A stretch of 64,000 nucleotides of DNA from an uncultured Muribaculaceae bacterium. Lineage in GTDB: Bacteria > Bacteroidota > Bacteroidia > Bacteroidales > Muribaculaceae. Below the pieces are notes generated by a model, which saw nothing but the letters and a program-made list of their open reading frames with translations, did not search any database and was not told where the DNA came from. Both the position numbers and the translations under genes were made by a program. Of this stretch, positions 33,672-43,116 are shown one piece after another (position 1 is the stretch's first letter; each line of letters opens with the position of its first letter). Where the stretch lies: contig CAKUKR010000001.1 of the NCBI GenBank assembly GCA_934663645.1, forward strand, positions 1 through 64,000. The letters are read 5' to 3'.

Positions 33672-35905
33672 CGACGCAATATGACAGCGTCCATAAGGGC
33701 GTGGTTGGTGTGCAGGTTCATGTTCTCGTCACATTCGCGCAGGGTGAGGCGCAAGGTGTGCCGCCCCTGGGGCAGCGTGACGCGGATGCTGTTGGACAGC
33801 CCCCAGTCGTCCCAGTTGGCGACACCGCGCTGCGGCATTACCACCATGCCGGCATCAACGCCGTCAACAGAGAGGGTGCGCACAGCCGCCTTGTTCTCCG
33901 TATTGACTGGGCCGTTGCCGTTGGCATACCTCACGCAGACGGCATATTCCCCGGCTTCGGCTATTTCGACGGGTATCTCAACGGCAGGACGCTCGTGGTC
34001 GGTCTCCGCGAAGCCCGCGCCGCTGTAGCCGCTTACGGGCACAGCGGGACGGTAGCTGATTTCCGGCGACGACAGGGCTGTCCCCTCACCGGGGATTTCC
34101 ACCTGCGTCTCCTCGCCGGCATACAGCGGCTCGGAGGCGAATGACGGCACTCCCTCTGCGGAAATGCCCACCACCTGCCATTCGCCTGAAGCCGTTATGT
34201 CATATCGGGTCTGCCGCGTCTGCGCTACCTCCACGCCGTTGTGCAGCACCTTGTAGCATGCTATGTATTCTATCGGGTTCCATTCCAGGCGCATGCCGCC
34301 GGCAGAGAGCCGTGCCACAGGCGTGACCGGAGCTTTCACATTCGGGGTATGGTTGACCTGCACCGGCGGAATAGCCTCGTCATCCATGGCGACGACTATG
34401 TCGCAGTTGCCTTTCAGCCGCCGTGCGGGTATATAGGTCTCCCCCTCCTTCAGCGGCTTTCCGTTGAGCGTCACGGAGCGGACGCGGCTGCCGTAGCCGC
34501 TGACTGTCACATTGAGCGTCGCGCCACGGTAACTGATGCCCGTGAGAGTGCGCGTGTCGGCAAGAGCCTCGGGGACGAAAGGCCGCAGCGTGATGCCGTC
34601 CGGCTCGAAATTGAGTCCCATGAGCAAGCGCATGGTCAGGGCGATGTTGCCGGAGAGCGACCACAGCATGTTGGAGGAGTTGAGTTCGGTGTATATGTCG
34701 CCGTTGTCGAGGTTGAAATTCTCCTTGTTGGTGGCGAACAGAGCCGCCGGACGCACCACTGCCCCGATAGCCTCGAGCGTACCCTGCTCGTTGCCGGCAG
34801 CCGCGTTGGCGAGAGCCCAGTACGAGCCGACGAAAGGCCACAGCGCGTTGTTGTGGTAGCTGGGCATATCGGCTATCTGCGGGAAGAATATGGCTGTGCC
34901 GAAGGGGGTGACGGGGTGACGCTCCGTTATGGAACGAGCCTGCTGGGGCGAAGCAATGCCGTACAGGACAGCCAGCGATGAGCCGAGGGTCTCGTAGCGA
35001 GGGTTGGCAATCAGGTTGTCGCGGCCGTAGGTGTACATGAAGTAATCCCCCATTGAGTCGTCCCAGAAGCGGGCGTTGACACGCTCGGCAATGGCATCGG
35101 CACGCTCGGCGTATTCGCGAGCCTCAGCTTTCCGCCCGAGTATCGCCGCCATTTGCGACATGACGCGCACGGAGGCCGCGTATAACATATTCGTGCCCAT
35201 GGCTTCTGACTTCGCGATGTCAGCCGTCTGCATCCACTTGGGATAGCTCTGCTCGCGCCAGTCGATGAATGATGTCTCTCCAGTCATCAGCCCCGAGCGC
35301 GCCACGGTCTCGCTGTCTTTCGCCAGCGAGCTGCACGCTATCGGGTATACGGTCTCGAGCCACGCCCTGTCGCCGGTGACTTTGTAGACTTCCCACGCGG
35401 CAAGCACCCACACCAGCCTGTCGGAGGATACGGGCCATGCGCCGCCGCTGCCGGTGTCCTGTATGATCTGCCCCTGTCCGTTTACCTTGCGCATAAGCGA
35501 GATGCGCGAGGCCTCGGGCTGCAACGCTGCCATGGAGAGGATGATGGAGTAGCTCACGTCGCGTGTCCACACGCCCGCCCATTCCTTGCCGGTACGCAGC
35601 GTGGTGTCCGGCTCGACAGCGTTGACCATCTCGTCAAGGCCCATGTTGAAAACGGCTTGGAGGAGACGGTTGGAGGCCTCGAGCCGTGGATATGCTGACA
35701 GGTCGTTTTTGCGCCGCCAGCTCTGCTCAATGGGCATGAAATAGCCGGGGCGTGCATGGTATGTTGACTTTATCTCCTCCGGGGAGACTGCCCATGCGCG
35801 GTATTCGCCCTGGACTATGGTGTCGCCGCGCCATTCGTAGGCTCCGGTGGAAACTATCGTCGGTGTCACAGCCGCCGCAGCAGCTATCATCAGGCTTGTC
35901 AGCAT
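33665..35905 (-). CDS. six-hairpin glycosidase-like protein with C-terminal carbohydrate-binding-like module
   Basis: 746 residues with a short hydrophobic N-terminus (S-L-M-I-A-A-A-A-A-V) serving as a signal peptide. The catalytic region (about 60-470) is an (alpha/alpha)6-barrel like those of trehalase/glycogen-debranching/GH63-type enzymes: G-V-W-T-R-D-V-S-Y-S, W-P-V-S-S-D-R-L-V-W, F-I-D-W-R-E-Q-S-Y-P, and Y-H-N-N-A-L-W-P-F. The acidic residues in W-T-R-D and D-W-R-E are candidate catalytic ones. After FN3-like sequence a beta-sandwich of CBM6/35 type ends the protein (L-H-T-N-H-A-L-M-D-A-V-I-L-R-R-Y). Substrate unknown; probably an alpha-glucoside in the periplasm. A decayed copy of its 3' end lies at 30633-30707. 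Confidence 0.78.
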   Translation of the reverse strand: MLTSLMIAAAAAVTPTIVSTGAYEWRGDTIVQGEYRAWAVSPEEIKSTYHARPGYFMPIEQSWRRKNDLSAYPRLEASNRLLQAVFNMGLDEMVNAVEPDTTLRTGKEWAGVWTRDVSYSIILSMAALQPEASRISLMRKVNGQGQIIQDTGSGGAWPVSSDRLVWVLAAWEVYKVTGDRAWLETVYPIACSSLAKDSETVARSGLMTGETSFIDWREQSYPKWMQTADIAKSEAMGTNMLYAASVRVMSQMAAILGRKAEAREYAERADAIAERVNARFWDDSMGDYFMYTYGRDNLIANPRYETLGSSLAVLYGIASPQQARSITERHPVTPFGTAIFFPQIADMPSYHNNALWPFVGSYWALANAAAGNEQGTLEAIGAVVRPAALFATNKENFNLDNGDIYTELNSSNMLWSLSGNIALTMRLLMGLNFEPDGITLRPFVPEALADTRTLTGISYRGATLNVTVSGYGSRVRSVTLNGKPLKEGETYIPARRLKGNCDIVVAMDDEAIPPVQVNHTPNVKAPVTPVARLSAGGMRLEWNPIEYIACYKVLHNGVEVAQTRQTRYDITASGEWQVVGISAEGVPSFASEPLYAGEETQVEIPGEGTALSSPEISYRPAVPVSGYSGAGFAETDHERPAVEIPVEIAEAGEYAVCVRYANGNGPVNTENKAAVRTLSVDGVDAGMVVMPQRGVANWDDWGLSNSIRVTLPQGRHTLRLTLRECDENMNLHTNHALMDAVILRRY

Positions 35906-35929
35906 ATATCCGGTCAGTGTTTGTGCCGT

Positions 35930-38188
35930 TCAGCGGCGTTTCTTGCGAGCATCCTTTGCAGGGCGTTTGTTGGGGCGGCCCTTGTGGCTTTTGCCACGGT
36001 TGAAATTCACCGGGGCGAGCGGCTTGTCGGGGTTGCCGCTGTCGGAAACGAGGGCGAAATCAAGCTGGCGGCGGTCGAGGTCGGCGCGTGCCACCTGTAT
36101 CTTCACACGGTCGCCGAGGGTATAGCGCACATGGGTGTTGCGCCCTATGAGACAATAGTTCTTCTCGTCAAAGTCGTAGTACTTGTCGTCGAGGTCGCGC
36201 ACCGGCACCAGGCCTTCGCACTTGTTTTCATCGAGTTCAACATACAGCCCCCACTCGGTGACGTGCGAGATTATGCCGTCATATACCTCGCCGATGTGGT
36301 CTGCCATGTATTCCACCTGCTTGTAGCGTATCGAGGCACGCTCGGCGTTTGAGGCGAGCTGCTCCATGTCTGAGGAGTGCTTGCACAGTTCCTCCGTCTT
36401 GACGCGGTCCGCGCTGCGCCCGCCCTCGGCATAGCGTGTCAGCAGCCGGTGCACCATCATGTCGGGATAGCGGCGTATCGGGGAGGTGAAATGCGTGTAA
36501 TAGTCCACCGCCAGGCCGTAGTGGCCAATGTTCTCGGTGGTGTATATAGCTTTCGCCATGGAACGGATGGCAAGTATGGAAAGCATGTTCTCCTCGCCGC
36601 GCCCCTTCACGTCGTGGAGCATCTTGTTGAGGCTATTGTTGACCTCACGCGCACGCCCCTCTGTGACTAAGCGGAAGCCGAACCGTGCGGCTATAAGCGC
36701 GAAATTGCCCATCTTCTCGGGGTCGGGGGAGTCATGCACACGGTAGACGAATGTCTTGGCCTTCTTGCCGCGGGCTGCCATGCCTACCGACTGCGCCACA
36801 TACATGTTGGCAAGGAGCATGAACTCCTCGATGAGCTTGTTGGCATCCTTCGACTCCTTGAAGAAGACAGACACGGGGTGTCCCTTTTCGTCAATCTCGA
36901 AGCGCACCTCCTCGCGGTCAAACTCCACAGCCCCGTTGTCAAAACGGCGTTGGCGCAACTTCTTGGCGAGAACATTGAGCTGCAATATTTCCTCGCGGAA
37001 GTCACCCTCGCCAGTCTCGATGATCTGCTGCGCCTCCTCGTATGTGAAACGGCGGTTGCTGCGTATCACCGTGCGGTGTATGCGGCAGTTGATGACATTG
37101 GCCTCCCCGTCAAGCTCAAATATGGCGGAATATGTAAGTTTGTCCTCGTCTGGACGCAACGAGCAGATGCCGTTGCTGAGGTGTTCGGGAAGCATCGGGA
37201 TAGTGCGGTCAACGAGGTAGACGCTCGTGGCACGCTGCTGCGCCTCACGGTCGATAACAGAGCCAGGCAGCACATAATGCGTCACATCGGCGATATGCAC
37301 GCCGACCTCCCAGTTGCCGTTTTCCAGCTGGCGTATGGAGAGGGCATCGTCAAAGTCCTTGGCATCTCGAGGGTCAATCGTAAATGTAGTGACCTGGCGG
37401 AAATCTTCGCGCCGCGCCACTTCCTCATCGGTAATGCCGGCATCGATCTTGTCGGCAGCCTTCTCCACAGCCTGCGGGTAGCGGTAGGGCAAGCCGTACT
37501 CGGCAAGTATGGCGTGCATCTCGGCATTGTTCTCCCCTTTCCGGCCGAGGACATCCACGATGACGCCGCGCGGTGTCATCTCGTCGTCGCGCCATTTCTC
37601 GATGCGAGCCACAGCCTTGTCGCCGTCCTTTGCGCCGTGCAGCTTGGAGCGCGGTATGAGGATGTCGGCAGCGAGGAATTTCGAGTCGGGCACCAGCACG
37701 GCGACGTTGTTGTCGTCTATCTTGACCTCGCCGACAAACTTCTGCTCCTTGGCCTCGATGATTTCCACCACGCGGGCCTCGGGGTCCTGTCCGCGCCGTG
37801 AGGCTGAGACGACCACCCTGACCTTGTCGCCGTTGAGGGCGTGCATCGAGTTGCGCTCTGCCACAAATATGCTCTCGTCATCGACAATGACCGAGTTGCG
37901 GCCGTTGCTGCGGCGCACGAAATAGCCGACGCTCTCCGTGCCTCGGTTGGCTTTCGCCTTGTAGCGGCCGAGGCTCACCTCGATGATTTCGCCGGCAGCG
38001 GCCAGCGCGTCGAGTATGTTGATGACATCTATCCTGTTGGAACGCTGGGTTGCGCCGATGCCGTATGCTATCTGCTTATAGTTGAAGGCCTGGTTGGGGC
38101 TGTGCTGCAAAAACTCCAAGACGAGGCTCTGCACCTCGTTCTTGCGCATACGGTGGCGGTTTGCCCCCATCTTGTCCTTTTCTTTCAT
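35930..38188 (-). CDS. rnr: ribonuclease R
   Basis: 752 residues, 3'-to-5' exoribonuclease degrading structured RNA. Domains: N-terminal helix-turn-helix-like/cold-shock region, RNB catalytic domain with D-P-R-D-A-K-D-F-D-D-A-L-S (four metal-binding Asp residues), and a C-terminal S1 domain (W-G-L-Y-V-E-L-D-E-N-K-C-E-G) followed by a Lys/Arg-rich tail. Start taken at 38188 (M-K-E-K-D-K-M-G); further upstream the frame is open but not family-like. It is followed 24 bases later by the glycosidase on the same strand. Confidence 0.96.
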   Translation of the reverse strand: MKEKDKMGANRHRMRKNEVQSLVLEFLQHSPNQAFNYKQIAYGIGATQRSNRIDVINILDALAAAGEIIEVSLGRYKAKANRGTESVGYFVRRSNGRNSVIVDDESIFVAERNSMHALNGDKVRVVVSASRRGQDPEARVVEIIEAKEQKFVGEVKIDDNNVAVLVPDSKFLAADILIPRSKLHGAKDGDKAVARIEKWRDDEMTPRGVIVDVLGRKGENNAEMHAILAEYGLPYRYPQAVEKAADKIDAGITDEEVARREDFRQVTTFTIDPRDAKDFDDALSIRQLENGNWEVGVHIADVTHYVLPGSVIDREAQQRATSVYLVDRTIPMLPEHLSNGICSLRPDEDKLTYSAIFELDGEANVINCRIHRTVIRSNRRFTYEEAQQIIETGEGDFREEILQLNVLAKKLRQRRFDNGAVEFDREEVRFEIDEKGHPVSVFFKESKDANKLIEEFMLLANMYVAQSVGMAARGKKAKTFVYRVHDSPDPEKMGNFALIAARFGFRLVTEGRAREVNNSLNKMLHDVKGRGEENMLSILAIRSMAKAIYTTENIGHYGLAVDYYTHFTSPIRRYPDMMVHRLLTRYAEGGRSADRVKTEELCKHSSDMEQLASNAERASIRYKQVEYMADHIGEVYDGIISHVTEWGLYVELDENKCEGLVPVRDLDDKYYDFDEKNYCLIGRNTHVRYTLGDRVKIQVARADLDRRQLDFALVSDSGNPDKPLAPVNFNRGKSHKGRPNKRPAKDARKKRR

Positions 38189-38345
38189 AAATGACTGTGT
38201 ATTAGAATAATCACTTGGCGAACACACCTGCCAACGCTCACCGCCAGCTGTATCCCCCTATTATTAGAACGCTAATTTAGCCAGAATTATCGAATGTGCA
38301 AAATCAAATGCACTTGCCCACACCCTCGTTTTTATGCGCAGCTTG

Positions 38346-38437
38346 GTAGGGACACGGCGTGCCGCGTCCGAAGAGAAGTAAACACAATCAGCTGATATGC
38401 AGCAATTTAGACGTGACACAGCACACCATGTCCTTAC
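38346..38437. repeat. REP-like palindromic element between rnr and uvrC
   Basis: 38346-38369 begins GTAGGGACACGG and is an imperfect hairpin (GGACACGG/CCGCGTCC). 38413-38437 is a degenerate, about 17 of 25, copy of the same consensus completed as a palindrome (GTGACACAGC ... TGTCCTTAC). The form resembles the short REP-type palindromes dispersed in many genomes. It fills most of the 220-base gap. Confidence 0.45.
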
Positions 38438-38447
38438 GCTGCAACAA

Positions 38448-40391
38448 CTATTCAGCAGTTGAGGCGAGGGCATCGTGGACGAGGCGGGCCTTGGCCTGAC
38501 CGATTTCGGCCACCAGTTCCTCCTGCGTTGCCTCGCGTATGCGTTTCAGGCTCTTGAAGCGGCGCATCAGCCGTGTCACTGTCGCCGGGCCTATCCCCTG
38601 AATGGTGTCAAGCACGCTGACAGCCTGCCCCTTGGAACGGCGCAGCCGGTGGTGGGTGATGCCAAACCGGTGAGCCTCGTCGCGCAGATGCTGCACCACC
38701 CGCAGCGAGGGACTTTTCTTGTCGATGTACAGCGGGAACGAGTCCCCGGGGAAATAAATCTCCTCGAGGCGTTTCGCTATGCCCACGAGAGCCACTTGCC
38801 CGCGTATGCCCATTTCGTCAAACGCCTCTACCGCCGCGCTCAGCTGCCCCTTGCCGCCATCGACTACCACCATGTCGGGGAGGCTCTCCCCTTCCGACAT
38901 CATACGCGAATAGCGGCGGTGCAGCACCTCCTTCATGGAGGCGAAATCGTCTGCGCCGACGACGGTCTTGATGAGGAAATGGCGGTAATCTTTCTTGCTC
39001 GGCTTGCCGTTGCGGAACACGACGCAGCTTGCCACCGGATTTGTCCCTTGTATGTTGGAGTTGTCAAAGCACTCTATGTGGCGCGGCTGCACAGTGAGCC
39101 GGAAGTCAGCCTTCATCCGCTCCATTAGCCGCTCCACAGCGGTGTCGGGATTGAGCTTCTCGGCCAGCTTTATCTTGTCTGCCATATACTGCCGCACGTT
39201 TTTCTCGGCGACACCGAGAATGCCGCGCATTGCGCCTCGCTGCGGCACAGTGAACGTCACGCCCTCAAACTCCACGTCAGGAAGGAACGGCACGATCACT
39301 TTCGCAAATTTGCGGTCGAAGCGGCGAGACACTTCCGACACGGCCATCGACAGGATTTCCGCGCCCTGCTCCTCGAGGCGGCGGCGGTATTCGAGGTTGA
39401 GGCTCTGCACTACCGCGCCGTTGTGCAGATGTATGAAGTTGACGTATGCGCTGCGGCCGTCTTCGTCCTCTGCATACCCGAATATGTCGAAATCGCCGTT
39501 TTCCGCCATCGGAATCACGCTCTTGGCGTTGTATTTCTTGACGAGCAGATATTTCTCCTTGACCTGGGCAGCCTCCTCGAAGCGCAGCTCCGCTGCGAGG
39601 CCGTTCATCTGCTGCAACAGCATACGCTCCAACTCAACGGTTCCGCCGCCGAGTATCTTGCGCACCGATGAAACGGTGTCAGCGTAAGCCGCCTCCCCTA
39701 TCAGCCCTTGGCACGCGCCGCCGCATTTGCCGATGTGATAGTCCAGGCACAGGCGCAGTTTGCCTCGCTTGACCACATCTGGCGTTATCGCATGGCGGCA
39801 ACTGCGCAACGGATAGATGTCGCGTATCAGCTGCAGGACTGTTTTGGCAGAAGCGACGTTGGTATACGGCCCGAAATACCGTCCTTTTTCGGTATGCTCG
39901 CGTGTCAGGAACACCCTTGGGTACATTTCGGAAGTAAGCACTATCCACGGATATGATTTGTCGTCCTTTAGCAGGACATTGTATCGCGGCGAATACTCCT
40001 TGATCATCGCGTTTTCGAGGTGCAGAGCCTCCTCCTCGCTTGCGACGACGATGAAACGCATATCGACGATGTTGCGCACGAGCAGGTTTGTGCGCAGCAC
40101 GCTGTGTATGCGGTTGAAATATGAGCTTACACGCCGCTTCAGCCGCTTGGCCTTGCCCACATATATCACCTTGCCGTCACGGTTGAGATACATATACACC
40201 CCGGGGGATTCGGGCAGGGACAGTATCTTGCGGCGAAGGTTCTCGCCGGGGCGGTTCTCGCGTATGTCCTCGAGGGTTCTGTCGGGGACAATGTCGATGG
40301 AAAAACCGCCGATTTCATCGACGATACGGCCTACATCCACAAGGTCGGAGCTAACCATTGTTTCACGTGGAACATCCTCAATCTCTTCCAT
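38448..40391 (-). CDS. uvrC: excinuclease ABC subunit C
   Basis: 647 residues. Makes both incisions around DNA lesions in nucleotide-excision repair with UvrA/UvrB. N-terminal GIY-YIG nuclease domain (P-G-V-Y-M-Y-L ... I-Y-V-G-K-A-K-R-L-K-R-R), UvrB-binding UVR region, RNase H-like 3' nuclease domain (I-E-C-F-D-N-S-N, V-V-V-D-G-G-K-G-Q) and C-terminal (HhH)2 domain (I-Q-G-I-G-P-A-T). The protein has about 35 residues before the GIY-YIG core that are not typical. An alternative ATG at 40358 lies directly next to a parS-like site (40359-40374), so the site would then be intergenic; I keep the longer frame but am unsure of the start. Confidence 0.96.
   Translation of the reverse strand: MEEIEDVPRETMVSSDLVDVGRIVDEIGGFSIDIVPDRTLEDIRENRPGENLRRKILSLPESPGVYMYLNRDGKVIYVGKAKRLKRRVSSYFNRIHSVLRTNLLVRNIVDMRFIVVASEEEALHLENAMIKEYSPRYNVLLKDDKSYPWIVLTSEMYPRVFLTREHTEKGRYFGPYTNVASAKTVLQLIRDIYPLRSCRHAITPDVVKRGKLRLCLDYHIGKCGGACQGLIGEAAYADTVSSVRKILGGGTVELERMLLQQMNGLAAELRFEEAAQVKEKYLLVKKYNAKSVIPMAENGDFDIFGYAEDEDGRSAYVNFIHLHNGAVVQSLNLEYRRRLEEQGAEILSMAVSEVSRRFDRKFAKVIVPFLPDVEFEGVTFTVPQRGAMRGILGVAEKNVRQYMADKIKLAEKLNPDTAVERLMERMKADFRLTVQPRHIECFDNSNIQGTNPVASCVVFRNGKPSKKDYRHFLIKTVVGADDFASMKEVLHRRYSRMMSEGESLPDMVVVDGGKGQLSAAVEAFDEMGIRGQVALVGIAKRLEEIYFPGDSFPLYIDKKSPSLRVVQHLRDEAHRFGITHHRLRRSKGQAVSVLDTIQGIGPATVTRLMRRFKSLKRIREATQEELVAEIGQAKARLVHDALASTAE
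40359..40374. other. parS-like centromere site, copy 1
   Basis: TGTTTCACGTGGAACA differs from the canonical parS TGTTTCACGTGAAACA at one position. It overlaps the 5' end of uvrC if the long start is used and is immediately upstream of the alternative start. Confidence 0.75.
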
Positions 40392-40492
40392 ATCAGACAG
40401 CTATGAGATTAGTTTTGACAATCCAGACAGGCATTCACCGCGAAAATTCGAGCGGCGAACAACCTGTCTGACATCAAGAAACTAACTAAACC

Positions 40493-40513
40493 ATATCCGA
40501 TTTAATCGGATAT
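40493..40513 (-). repeat. 8-10 bp inverted repeat after apt
   Basis: ATATCCGA-TTTAA-TCGGATAT, 12 bases past the apt stop. AT-rich stem; a T-run follows on the plus strand only, where no gene needs termination, so as an apt terminator it is weak. Confidence 0.4.
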
Positions 40514-40524
40514 TTTTGGTCATT

Positions 40525-41049
40525 TCAGTACTTCAAAAGCGACGACACCTCGCAGTCCTTCGGCAGGTTGTCACGCCCCTTCAGATCAGTCAATTCAACG
40601 ATGAAATTGATGTAGACCTTCTTAGGATTCATGCTCTTGACGAGTTCGTAGGCAGCCGCCATTGTGCCGCCTGTGGCGAGGAGGTCATCGTGGATTAGGA
40701 CGACGTCATTCTCGTTGATCGCGTCGCTGTGCATCTCGATAGTGTCAACGCCATACTCTTTGGCATACGCCTTTTTGATAGTCACGGAGGGGAGCTTGCC
40801 AGGCTTGCGGGCTGGCACAAATCCGCAACCGAGCTCGTATGCAACTATCGAGCCGCCGATGAAGCCGCGAGATTCGATGCCCACGACTTTGGTCACTCCT
40901 TTGTCACGATAGAGGTCGGCAACAGCGCGGCCCATAGTGCGCAATGCGTCGCCGTCCTTTATCATCGTGGTCAGGTCGCGGAACATAATCCCTTTGGAGG
41001 GAAAATCAGGCACATCACGGATGATGGCTTTGAGGTCTTCTACTTTCAT
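40525..41049 (-). CDS. apt: adenine phosphoribosyltransferase
   Basis: 174 residues. Salvages adenine to AMP using PRPP in the cytoplasm. The PRPP-binding loop is D-D-L-L-A-T-G-G-T; the N-terminal F-P-S-K-G-I-M-F-R-D-L-T is typical for Apt. Start at 41049 (M-K-V-E-D-L-K); the frame is open 10 codons further up. It lies between two parS-like sites, with mnmG upstream and uvrC downstream on the same strand. Confidence 0.96.
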   Translation of the reverse strand: MKVEDLKAIIRDVPDFPSKGIMFRDLTTMIKDGDALRTMGRAVADLYRDKGVTKVVGIESRGFIGGSIVAYELGCGFVPARKPGKLPSVTIKKAYAKEYGVDTIEMHSDAINENDVVLIHDDLLATGGTMAAAYELVKSMNPKKVYINFIVELTDLKGRDNLPKDCEVSSLLKY

Positions 41050-41087
41050 AACTTCGATATTGTATGTTGTTTCTGTCAAACCAATAT

Positions 41088-41103
41088 TGTTCCACGTGGA
41101 ACA
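41088..41103. other. parS-like centromere site, copy 2
   Basis: TGTTCCACGTGGAACA, a perfect 16-bp palindrome, extending to 20 bp (41086-41105) with flanking A/T. It is 729 bases from copy 1 and shares its CACGTG core and GTT/AAC arms. Intergenic between mnmG and apt. Confidence 0.75.
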
Positions 41104-41135
41104 ATCAGTATATAAAATGCTGTCAGCATGAAGGG

Positions 41136-43103
41136 TTACCTGTTCATCAACAGCAGCAGTATGCTGACATCAGCAGGAGAGACTCCCGGTATGCGGGAGG
41201 CTTGCCCTATCGTCGTCGGACGGATACGCGACAGCTTCTGCCGCGCCTCTGTTGATAGCGACGTCAACGCCTCGTAATCTGTGTCAGGCTTCAGGACGAC
41301 ATAATCGAGACGTGTCATCTTGTCCGCCAGTTCGCGCTCGCGCTGTATATAGCCCTCATACTTGAGCAGAATTTCCGCAGCTTCGATGATTTCATCGCGA
41401 CGGTCAGCAGGCAGAGCCTGAAGCCTGGACTCGACAGCCGGCAATACTTCCGCCAACTTCGACAGTTCGAGGTGCGGGCGTTTCAGCAGCTCGACAAGGC
41501 GGACAGACCCGGAAATGGGAGCAGAGCCGACAGACTCCAACAGCTTATTGACAGCCTCGACGGGCTTGACGGAAAACTCAGAGCACCACCCTATCAGGCT
41601 GTCACGTTCATCGCGCTTTGAAACCATCAGCGAAAGGCGGCGGTCAGAGGCAAGCCCGATTTCATGGCCCAGCGGCGTCAGGCGCACGTCTGCATCGTCC
41701 TGACGAAGCAGTATACGGTACTCGGCTCGTGAAGTGAACATCCGGTATGGCTCATCTACCCCCTTTGTCACGAGGTCGTCGATTAGCACTCCTATATAGG
41801 CCATGTCTCGTCCAAGGACGACTGGAGGCAAATCCCGCAAGGCCCTGGCAGCATTGATGCCAGCCATCAGCCCTTGCGCCGCAGCCTCCTCATAGCCAGT
41901 AGTGCCATTCACCTGACCTGCAAAATAGAGACCGTTGACGAGCTTGGTCTGCAGATCATGGGTCAGCTGGGTGGGGTCGAAAAAGTCATACTCTATGGCA
42001 TAGCCGGGACGGTACAGCTGCACGCCAGCGAGCGCGGGTATATGCTGCAACGCTTCAACCTGAACATCCCACGGCAAGGAACTTGAGAAGCCGTTGACGT
42101 AGAACTCGCAGGTCGTCTCCCCCTCAGGCTCAAGGAAGAGCTGGTGGCTGTCCTTGTCGGCAAAGGTGACAATCTTGGTCTCGATGCTGGGGCAATAGCG
42201 AGGTCCTATGCTTTTGATCTGGCCGTTATAGAGCGGCGAGCGGTCGAGCGACGCCCTCAATATCTCATGCACTTCGGGATTGGTGTGAACTATATAGCAG
42301 TCACGCGGAGCGAGCGTACGCTGAATCTCCGGCAAAAAGGAGAACTTGTGGAAATCCCTGTTAACCAGCACTCTTTCAGACGAGCCAAGTCCTTTGCAAG
42401 CGACCCGGGAATTTGTCTCTTCCACCTCGTCGTCACCCTGCTGCGTCACAGCGAGGGAATAGTCAACCGTCCTGCCGTCTATGCGAGCCGGCGTGCCTGT
42501 CTTCATGCGGTCCGCTACGAAGCCGAGAGACTTCAGCTGCTCTGTCAGACCGTGGCTGGACTGCTCGGAGATGCGGCCGCCAGGTACTTGCAGTTCGCCG
42601 AAGTGCATCAATCCGTTGAGAAAAGTGCCGGCTGTGAGTATTATTTTCCGGGCGTTGAACCTCACACCTAAAGCGGTCACAACGCCCTTTACACTCTTGC
42701 GACCGTCTGGCAAATCCTCAAGAACAAACTCATTAACAGTGTCTTGGCAGAGCATAAGGTTGTCTGTATCGTCGAGTATCTGCCGCCACACGTCAATGTA
42801 CTTGGTGCGGTCGCACTGGGCTCGCGGCGACCATACTGCCGGGCCCTTGGACCGGTTCAGCATGCGGAACTGCACCGAGCATAGGTCGGCCACAATGCCA
42901 GTCACACCGCCAAGTGCATCTATTTCCCTGACAATCTGCCCCTTGGCTATGCCGCCGATGGCAGGGTTACAGGACATCTGCGCCACACGGTTCATGTCAG
43001 CGGTAATCAGCAATGTCGCCGCGCCAAGACGCGCAGCAGCAACCGCAGCCTCACATCCGGCATGGCCGCCGCCGATCACTATGACATCAAAATCAAAACG
43101 CAT
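41136..43103 (-). CDS. mnmG: tRNA uridine-5-carboxymethylaminomethyl modification enzyme MnmG (GidA)
   Basis: 655 residues. With MnmE it installs the cmnm5 group on U34 of certain tRNAs. FAD-binding G-G-G-H-A-G-C-E-A-A at the N-terminus, and the conserved C-N-P-A-I-G-G-I-A-K-G and G-T-F-L-N-G-L-M-H-F-G segments are present. Start at 43103 (M-R-F-D-F-D-V-I-V-I-G-G-G). mnmG is often found close to the chromosomal replication origin, which agrees with the parS-like sites here. ybeY lies 13 bases upstream. Confidence 0.97.
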   Translation of the reverse strand: MRFDFDVIVIGGGHAGCEAAVAAARLGAATLLITADMNRVAQMSCNPAIGGIAKGQIVREIDALGGVTGIVADLCSVQFRMLNRSKGPAVWSPRAQCDRTKYIDVWRQILDDTDNLMLCQDTVNEFVLEDLPDGRKSVKGVVTALGVRFNARKIILTAGTFLNGLMHFGELQVPGGRISEQSSHGLTEQLKSLGFVADRMKTGTPARIDGRTVDYSLAVTQQGDDEVEETNSRVACKGLGSSERVLVNRDFHKFSFLPEIQRTLAPRDCYIVHTNPEVHEILRASLDRSPLYNGQIKSIGPRYCPSIETKIVTFADKDSHQLFLEPEGETTCEFYVNGFSSSLPWDVQVEALQHIPALAGVQLYRPGYAIEYDFFDPTQLTHDLQTKLVNGLYFAGQVNGTTGYEEAAAQGLMAGINAARALRDLPPVVLGRDMAYIGVLIDDLVTKGVDEPYRMFTSRAEYRILLRQDDADVRLTPLGHEIGLASDRRLSLMVSKRDERDSLIGWCSEFSVKPVEAVNKLLESVGSAPISGSVRLVELLKRPHLELSKLAEVLPAVESRLQALPADRRDEIIEAAEILLKYEGYIQRERELADKMTRLDYVVLKPDTDYEALTSLSTEARQKLSRIRPTTIGQASRIPGVSPADVSILLLLMNR

Positions 43104-43116
43104 ATTCGGTTTTCCG

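Noticed and set aside
40493-40513. Hairpin after apt as a riboswitch or strong terminator
   Set aside because: AT-rich, T-run only on the strand without a gene, and no conserved aptamer-like sequence. Kept only as an inverted repeat.
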